Source of the DNA: an uncultured Paracoccaceae bacterium
GTDB lineage: Bacteria > Pseudomonadota > Alphaproteobacteria > Rhodobacterales > Rhodobacteraceae
Assembly (NCBI GenBank): GCA_937927675.1
Contig: CALBSG010000087.1
Location: 1-9,622, forward strand
DNA: 9,622 bases
Direction of reading: 5' to 3'
Shown: positions 6,360 through 9,622 of the stretch, piece by piece
Position numbering within the stretch: position 1 is the first letter of the stretch
Layout of the letters: every line of letters begins with the position of its first letter
The notes under the pieces: model-generated
What the model saw: only the letters and a program-made list of their open reading frames with translations
Databases searched by the model: none
What the model was told of the DNA's origin: nothing
Position numbers and translations under genes: made by a program

Positions 6360-6809
6360 TCAACGACGGAAGCCGCCGCGGTCACCACCGCGGTCGCCAC
6401 GATCACCACGGTCGCCGCCGAAGGACGGACGCTCACGACGCTCACCACCGCCGAAGCCACCTTCACGGTCGCCACGTTCACGGTCATCACGCTTTTGCAT
6501 CTGGACCGAGGGGCCTTCTGCATGGGTGTCGACCTTGATGGTCAAGACGCGCATCACGTCGTCATGCAGGCGCATCAGGCGTTCCATTTCCAGAACGGCA
6601 GCAGCGGGTGCATCCGATTTCAGCAGGGCATAGTGGCCCTTGCGGTTCTTGTTGATCTTGTAGGCCATGGTCTTCACGCCCCAGTACTCGCTTTCGACGA
6701 CTTTGCCGCCATTGTCTGCGAGAACGGTCGAGAAGTGTTCCACAAGGCCTTCAGCTTGCGTGTTGGACAAGTCCTGACGCGAGATGAAAACATGCTCATA
6801 AAGCGGCAT
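6360..6809 (-). CDS. rpsF: 30S ribosomal protein S6 with an Arg-Gly-Asp-rich tail
   Basis: S6 of the small-subunit platform, 149 residues, partner of S18. The globular domain (about 1-95) shows MPLYEHVFISRQDLSNTQAE, YWGVKTMAYKINKNRKGHYA and MERLMRLHDDVMRVLTIKV. After about residue 103 comes a low-complexity tail with GDREGGFGGGERRERP, then repeated GDRGDRGDRGGDRGGFRR to the end. Similar tails occur in other alphaproteobacterial S6 proteins. I start it at ATG 6809, not the in-frame GTG at 6815: GGAG lies 5 bases before the ATG but touches the GTG, and family members begin MPLYEHV. First gene of the operon, preceded by a structured leader and a promoter. Confidence 0.96.
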   Translation of the reverse strand: MPLYEHVFISRQDLSNTQAEGLVEHFSTVLADNGGKVVESEYWGVKTMAYKINKNRKGHYALLKSDAPAAAVLEMERLMRLHDDVMRVLTIKVDTHAEGPSVQMQKRDDRERGDREGGFGGGERRERPSFGGDRGDRGDRGGDRGGFRR

Positions 6810-6855
6810 GTGCACTCCAGTTCTTTCTTAGGCGCACTTCATAGGCCGGGCATCT

Positions 6856-6910
6856 CTTTCCGCCGCCCGTCCACGAGAGGCTGCGCCGGTTCGGTGGAAA
6901 TTGCGGAAAG
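6856..6910 (-). promoter_or_regulatory. Structured leader of rpsF, possible S6:S18 autoregulatory element
   Basis: On the minus strand an 8-bp perfect outer stem (CTTTCCGC at 6910-6903 with GCGGAAAG at 6863-6856 in transcript order) encloses an inner CCAC/GTGG stem and a small GGC/GCC hairpin. The inner part contains CACCGA and ACCGG. In many bacteria the S6:S18 complex binds a leader hairpin in rpsF mRNA with a CCG loop and a bulge that mimic its 16S rRNA site. The position (47 bases before the start codon, right after the predicted transcription start) fits; the exact fold is not proven. Confidence 0.42.
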
Positions 6911-6917
6911 ATGGGGC

Positions 6918-6945
6918 CTTATACCGAAATTCCTCCGACATGCAA
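6918..6945 (-). promoter_or_regulatory. Predicted sigma-70-type promoter of rpsF-rpsR-rplI
   Basis: Reading the minus strand, TTGCAT (6945-6940), a 16-base spacer and TATAAG (6923-6918). The -10 matches the consensus at five of six positions; the -35 keeps only TTG. Transcription would start near 6911, immediately before the leader hairpin and about 100 bases before the S6 start. Confidence 0.5.
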
Positions 6946-7013
6946 CACCTGGCACCGACGGCTTTTGCCTTTCATCTTGGCAAAATACACATTCCACGGT
7001 GGCCTCGGGGCGC

Positions 7014-7433
7014 CTACCGGGCCGAATGGGGCAAGCCAAAGATTTTATCAAAGCCCCAAGTGAAGAGATAGGTGTAGAGGATGAAAAGGCCGATCAGCCC
7101 GGCCTCATAGGCAATGGCCTGCCACAGACCAACCTTCAGCCACCACGCCGTGATCGGAACGAGGATCACAACCAGTCCGCCCTCAAACAAGATCGCATGG
7201 GCAGACCGGCGGCCCAACGAACGGCCGCGGCGCATTTGGCGCGCTTCCCAGCGTTCAAACAGGCTGTTGAAGACAAAACTCCACCCCAGCGCGAGACTGG
7301 CGGCAAGGATCGACAGGGTGATGGACTGCTCCGCGCTCGCCTCTGACATCAGCAAAAGGCCGATCGAAGCAACCGCCACCCCAAGGGTTTCGAAACTGAC
7401 GGCGTAAAGGATCTTGCGCAGGGCGGGGGACAT
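7014..7433 (-). CDS. PACE-family efflux protein (paired BTP domains)
   Basis: A 139-residue, four-helix inner-membrane protein of the Proteobacterial Antimicrobial Compound Efflux family (type member AceI, chlorhexidine export). Two bacterial-transmembrane-pair repeats are visible. The first has LRKILYAVSFE (Glu15 aligns with the essential Glu15 of AceI) and GWSFVFNSLFERWE (50-63). The second has RSAHAILFEGG (77-86) and YTYLFTWGFDKIFG (120-133). The start ATG 7433 is 12 bases after the dgkA stop but has no Shine-Dalgarno sequence (CTGCCCCCTCGC precedes it), so translation probably depends on coupling to dgkA. Last gene of the eptA-dgkA-PACE operon. No convincing terminator is seen in the roughly 200 bases before the rpsF start. 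Known relatives export cationic biocides and short diamines; the substrate here is inferred. Confidence 0.88.
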   Translation of the reverse strand: MSPALRKILYAVSFETLGVAVASIGLLLMSEASAEQSITLSILAASLALGWSFVFNSLFERWEARQMRRGRSLGRRSAHAILFEGGLVVILVPITAWWLKVGLWQAIAYEAGLIGLFILYTYLFTWGFDKIFGLPHSAR

Positions 7434-7445
7434 GCGAGGGGGCAG

Positions 7446-7817
7446 TCAGCTCAACGCGGCATGGGCGATCAACAGCGCATGGCACAAAAGCCCGCACAGC
7501 ACGGCAAGTGAGCCGAGATCCTTGGCATTCCGGGCGAATTCGGCCCAATCCTGCGTCAGGTGATCAACGATACATTCCAGCGCGGTGTTCAGCGCCTCTA
7601 ACGCCACGACCAAGAGCGCAAGCCCGGCAAAAACCAGATAATGCAGCAGGCTGGCGCCCAAGCCCCAAAGCACCACCGGCACCACCACCATGCCCAGCGC
7701 CTCTTGCCGGAACGCAGATTCGCCCCAAAGCCGCCGCAAGCCCCCCGCCGAATATCCTGCGGCGGCGAAGAAATGCGCGATACCCGTCTTGCGGGCCGGT
7801 TTTGTCAGTTTAGCCAT
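7446..7817 (-). CDS. dgkA: Diacylglycerol kinase (integral membrane, DgkA type)
   Basis: A 123-residue prokaryotic diacylglycerol kinase, which phosphorylates diacylglycerol with ATP in the inner membrane so the lipid returns to phospholipid synthesis. Conserved pieces are the surface helix with GESAFRQEALG (32-42), LEALNTALECIVDHLT (73-88) containing the catalytic Glu-Asn-Glu set (E74, N77, E81), and NAKDLGSLAV (97-106). Three transmembrane helices follow the usual pattern. ATG 7817 overlaps the stop of eptA by 8 bases (ATGGCTAA contains the dgkA start and the eptA stop), a strong sign of translational coupling. The pairing makes sense because EptA releases diacylglycerol whenever it uses phosphatidylethanolamine as donor. 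Confidence 0.95.
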   Translation of the reverse strand: MAKLTKPARKTGIAHFFAAAGYSAGGLRRLWGESAFRQEALGMVVVPVVLWGLGASLLHYLVFAGLALLVVALEALNTALECIVDHLTQDWAEFARNAKDLGSLAVLCGLLCHALLIAHAALS

Positions 7818-9006
7818 GGCATCCGGTGGTCAGATCAAGCTCTGGATTGTGCAGGCTGGTGGTCACATCCGCAAGGCCCAAGACGGTGTGGAACACCGCG
7901 TCATGGGTGACATGGCCTGCAAGGCTGGCCGCCCGCGCCTTGATGCAGGCCTGATCAACGCCCATCGCAGCGCGATAGGACGGCGAGGTCCACAGCACCA
8001 TCGGCACCTGTGTCTGCACATCGGGCGCCATGAAATACGGGGCGGCGTGCAAGTAGAGCCCGTTTTCCCCCAGCGACTCCCCATGATCCGACACATAGAG
8101 CATCGAGGTCGCCAGCCGATCCTCGGCCCCGAGACGGTCGATCACACGGGCCAGAAATTGATCGGTAAAGGCGATGGTGTTGTCATAGGCATTGACGATT
8201 TGTTCAGGCGTACATTTGCCGAAATCGGCGCTGCGGCAATCGTCGGCGAAGGGCCGGAAGCTTTCGGGATAGCGCAGGTAATAGGCCGGGCCATGACTGC
8301 CGATCTGGTGATAGACGATCACCGTATCCTTGGTGATGCCGGCCAAAATCTTGTCGAGCTGGGGCAAGAACACCGCATCGGTGCATTCCCCCATGGCGCA
8401 GGCCTCGGCGTCATCGGTGGGTTTGAACCGGCTTTCGGGCAGGCGCGCGGCAAGGCCAAGGCTGCCTGTATTGTTGTCAAGCCACTGAACATCAAAATCG
8501 GTTTGTTTCAGCAAATCCAAAAGGTTCTGGTGCGATCTTGAGGCGGTTTCGGAGTGGTTTTCCATGCCGTAATAGGCAAACATGCAGGGCATAGACACGG
8601 CGGTCGAGGTGCCGCAGCTTGTGACTTTGTCCAGATAAACGATGTCACGGCGCGCCAGCTCTGGGTTGGTTGGCCGACCATAGCCGCCAAGGCTCCAATT
8701 CGCCGCGCGCGAGGTTTCGCCCACCACGATCAGCGTCAGCGTCGGCTTGCCGGCCGCCGCAATCCGCGCACCCTTTTTGGCGTCCAACCCAATCGGTTCC
8801 GCGACAAGCCGCGCGGTCACCAGTTTCAACTTGGCCAGACGCACCCCTGCCACGATGGGCGTGGCCGGGATCACCGCCGAAGCGATCTCGCGCCGTTCGC
8901 GGAACATCGACGAAAAGGTGCGGTAATCCACCATCATGGCCGCGAAAAACAGACCCAGCGCCAGCACGACGGTCACGGGATAGTGCAACAGGCGCAGCCA
9001 CCAGCG
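7810..9006 (-). CDS. eptA: Lipid A phosphoethanolamine transferase, N-terminus lost at a chimeric join
   Basis: The periplasmic catalytic domain plus the last transmembrane helix (about 398 residues) of an EptA/MCR-type enzyme. It moves phosphoethanolamine from phosphatidylethanolamine to lipid A, lowering negative charge and polymyxin binding. The helix YPVTVVLALGLFFAAMM leads into VVGETSRAANWSLGGYGRP with the metal-binding Glu and the acceptor Thr. Later come IGSHGPAYY, YVSDHGESLGENGLYLH with the Asp-His zinc ligands, and LYLHAAPY. Cys pairs in CGTSTAVSMPC, CAMGEC and the CRSADFGKC segment are kept, but the pair usually seen as GCKGVCDR is missing (GSLGLAARL). Full-length members have about 540 residues and five helices, so some 140 residues are absent. 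The open frame continues to an ATG at 9060, but from about 9006 upward another frame of the same strand encodes PEP carboxykinase, so that start is false. Confidence 0.92.
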   Translation of the reverse strand, partial: RWWLRLLHYPVTVVLALGLFFAAMMVDYRTFSSMFRERREIASAVIPATPIVAGVRLAKLKLVTARLVAEPIGLDAKKGARIAAAGKPTLTLIVVGETSRAANWSLGGYGRPTNPELARRDIVYLDKVTSCGTSTAVSMPCMFAYYGMENHSETASRSHQNLLDLLKQTDFDVQWLDNNTGSLGLAARLPESRFKPTDDAEACAMGECTDAVFLPQLDKILAGITKDTVIVYHQIGSHGPAYYLRYPESFRPFADDCRSADFGKCTPEQIVNAYDNTIAFTDQFLARVIDRLGAEDRLATSMLYVSDHGESLGENGLYLHAAPYFMAPDVQTQVPMVLWTSPSYRAAMGVDQACIKARAASLAGHVTHDAVFHTVLGLADVTTSLHNPELDLTTGCHG

Positions 9007-9007
9007 C

Positions 9008-9169
9008 ATCGGCTTGGCCTTGGTCCAAGGGCGCGCCCACCGTGTGCACACAAGGCACAAACGGACCGTCCACGCCGATCACCTCAAACACTGCTTTGCC
9101 CATGCGGGTCATGATGCGCTGGTTCACGGCCACGTAGGGGCTGTCAGAGAGTTCAATGCCGATATGGGC
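9008..9169 (-). CDS. GTP-type PEP carboxykinase fragment (foreign, both ends missing)
   Basis: The minus strand encodes about 54 residues from the middle of a GTP-dependent phosphoenolpyruvate carboxykinase, which makes PEP from oxaloacetate in gluconeogenesis. Recognisable are AHIGIELSDSPYV, QRIMTRMGKAVFEVIG and FVPCVHTVGAPL, all in family order; the full enzyme is about 600 residues. It lies in a different frame from eptA. It breaks off at about 9006 in the eptA sequence and at about 9170, where the upstream codons (CGG) do not match the expected GSPL or similar. Rhodobacterales usually carry the unrelated ATP-type enzyme, and the style is betaproteobacterial, so I read it as foreign DNA joined in assembly or library preparation. 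Confidence 0.85.
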
Positions 9170-9219
9170 ACCACCGCACAATCGTTCCGCGCAACGATCG
9201 TGATGCACTTCTGATAATC

Positions 9220-9269
9220 ACCGGCTGGCGTTGCAAACCTGCGCTGCAGACTTCGCAACGCCAGCCGGT
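9220..9269. repeat. Perfect 15-bp inverted repeat upstream of prpE
   Basis: Positions 9220-9234 (ACCGGCTGGCGTTGC) and 9255-9269 are exact reverse complements around a 20-base loop. There is no T-run on either side. It could be an operator, an mRNA hairpin of a divergent transcript whose gene is cut off, or a fold-back from library amplification, since it lies only 50 bases from the chimeric join at about 9170. Confidence 0.75.
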
Positions 9270-9362
9270 AAACTTTGCAAACTCTGCGAGTTTTCACTGA
9301 AAACCGGAAACAAACGCGGGGTTTGCAAAAATTTGCCACTTCCTTTGGGTAATTTCTGCAAA
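9230..9362 (+). promoter_or_regulatory. TTTGCAAA boxes, likely ScfR/PccR-type regulator sites
   Basis: Two perfect TTTGCAAA palindromes occur at 9274-9281 and 9322-9329, and near matches at 9230-9237 (GTTGCAAA) and 9355-9362 (TCTGCAAA). Degenerate copies sit close to the perfect boxes (TCTGCGAG 9283-9290, TTTGCCAC 9332-9339). Regulators of the short-chain acyl-CoA family (PccR in Rhodobacter sphaeroides, RamB in corynebacteria) bind paired TTTGCAAA-like motifs in front of propionate and acetate genes, which fits a prpE promoter. The region is also AT-richer than the surrounding genes. The spacing between halves here differs from the textbook arrangement. Confidence 0.6.
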
Positions 9363-9389
9363 CTTTTTGTCGCAGCCCTGTCGCAAAGA

Positions 9390-9418
9390 TTGCGCGACTC
9401 GTTCGCTTTTGCGTAACA
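9390..9418 (+). promoter_or_regulatory. Weak promoter candidate for prpE
   Basis: TTGCGC (9390-9395), a 17-base spacer and GTAACA (9413-9418). The -35 keeps TTG but the -10 is poor, which would suit a promoter needing an activator bound at the upstream boxes. It overlaps a GTCGC/GCGAC inverted repeat at about 9380-9398. Confidence 0.25.
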
Positions 9419-9448
9419 CTCGGCCCAGCTTTTGGGAGGAGGCATACA

Positions 9449-9622
9449 ATGGTATACCGCAAGCTCTATGCCGGGTGGCAATCCAACCCTGAGGGGTTCT
9501 GGATGGACGCCGCCAAGGCGATTGATTGGGTGAAGGCGCCGACCAAAGCCCTGAACGATGCCCGCGCACCGCTTTATGAATGGTTCACCGACGGCATGGT
9601 GAACACCTGCTGGAACGCGGTT
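9449..9622 (+). CDS. prpE: Propionyl-CoA synthetase, first 58 codons
   Basis: The N-terminus of an acyl-adenylate-forming ligase that activates propionate to propionyl-CoA with ATP. It reads MVYRKLYAGWQSNPEGFWMD, then AAKAIDWVKAPTKALNDARA and PLYEWFTDGMVNTCWNAV, the characteristic opening of the PrpE subgroup: W-x-x-(A/P)-P-x-x-x-L, then a Y-x-W-F-x-(D/G)-(G/A)-x-x-N-x-x-x-N-A stretch. The family has about 630 residues, so over 90 percent lies beyond the window. ATG 9449 is preceded by GGGAGGAGG at 9434-9442. Acetyl-CoA synthetase is the main alternative, but the TDGMVNTCWNAV segment and the upstream TTTGCAAA boxes favour propionate. Confidence 0.9.
   Translation, partial: MVYRKLYAGWQSNPEGFWMDAAKAIDWVKAPTKALNDARAPLYEWFTDGMVNTCWNAV

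Noticed and set aside
5615..6538. 307-codon plus-strand frame across rplI-rpsR-rpsF
   Set aside because: Antisense shadow of three certain ribosomal protein genes, with His/Arg-rich low-complexity translation and no ribosome binding site.
6810..6815. GTG at 6815 as the rpsF start
   Set aside because: It touches the Shine-Dalgarno GGAG. ATG 6809 has correct spacing and matches the family N-terminus.
6282..7346. 354-codon plus-strand frame across rpsF and the PACE gene
   Set aside because: Antisense to well-supported genes on the minus strand, and no recognisable domains.
9007..9060. ATG at 9060 as the start of a 416-residue eptA
   Set aside because: The codons before about 9006 are out-of-frame PEP carboxykinase sequence, and a genuine EptA needs about 140 more membrane-domain residues.
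31..9169. Horizontal transfer as the explanation for the PFK and PEPCK pieces
   Set aside because: Both are gene interiors cut at both ends with no mobile element, repeat or attachment site, and one abuts a sequencing adapter. Technical chimerism is simpler.
9124..9569. Minus-strand open frames upstream of prpE as a divergent regulator gene
   Set aside because: They cross the PEPCK join, the TTTGCAAA boxes and the prpE start, and their translations do not resemble an XRE-type regulator.

Overview
The window looks like one contig of a Rhodobacteraceae-type alphaproteobacterium (order Rhodobacterales; genus not resolvable) with foreign fragments joined into it. The core, about 352 to 9006, is GC-rich. 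It carries tRNA-Leu(UAG)-tig, rpsF-rpsR-rplI with lineage-typical C-terminal tails on S6 and L9, a small Hint-domain protein, and an eptA-dgkA-PACE operon.

The ends do not read as natural DNA. Bases 1-30 match the Illumina TruSeq read-2 adapter. Bases from about 61 to 347 (minus strand) encode the middle of a pyrophosphate-type phosphofructokinase, which stops abruptly inside a 5'-truncated FAD monooxygenase on the plus strand. At about 9006-9170 a minus-strand piece of GTP-type PEP carboxykinase is spliced between an eptA lacking its membrane domain and the regulatory region of prpE. Both foreign pieces look betaproteobacterial to me. The missing 5' ends of the monooxygenase and eptA are therefore most likely assembly or library chimeras, not biology.

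Layout: adapter; PFK fragment (-); FAD monooxygenase, 3' part (+); Hint-domain protein (-); a 256-bp gap with overlapping inverted repeats and T-runs; tRNA-Leu and trigger factor (+) with two hairpins after it; a possible nuclease-fold protein (+); an EamA/DMT permease (-) whose stop codon interlocks with the previous gene; a gap of about 275 bp with nothing recognised; rplI, rpsR and rpsF (-) with terminator, promoter and a structured leader; a PACE efflux protein, dgkA and eptA (all -, read eptA first); a PEPCK fragment (-); the prpE control region; and the first 58 codons of prpE (+).

The most coherent functional group is eptA-dgkA-PACE. EptA decorates lipid A with phosphoethanolamine and releases diacylglycerol, DgkA recycles the diacylglycerol, and PACE exports biocides such as chlorhexidine, so the operon looks like an envelope-defence unit. 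The prpE region holds repeated TTTGCAAA boxes of the kind bound by ScfR/RamB-family short-chain acyl-CoA regulators. I saw no CRISPR array, insertion sequence, phage gene or clearly new multi-gene system.
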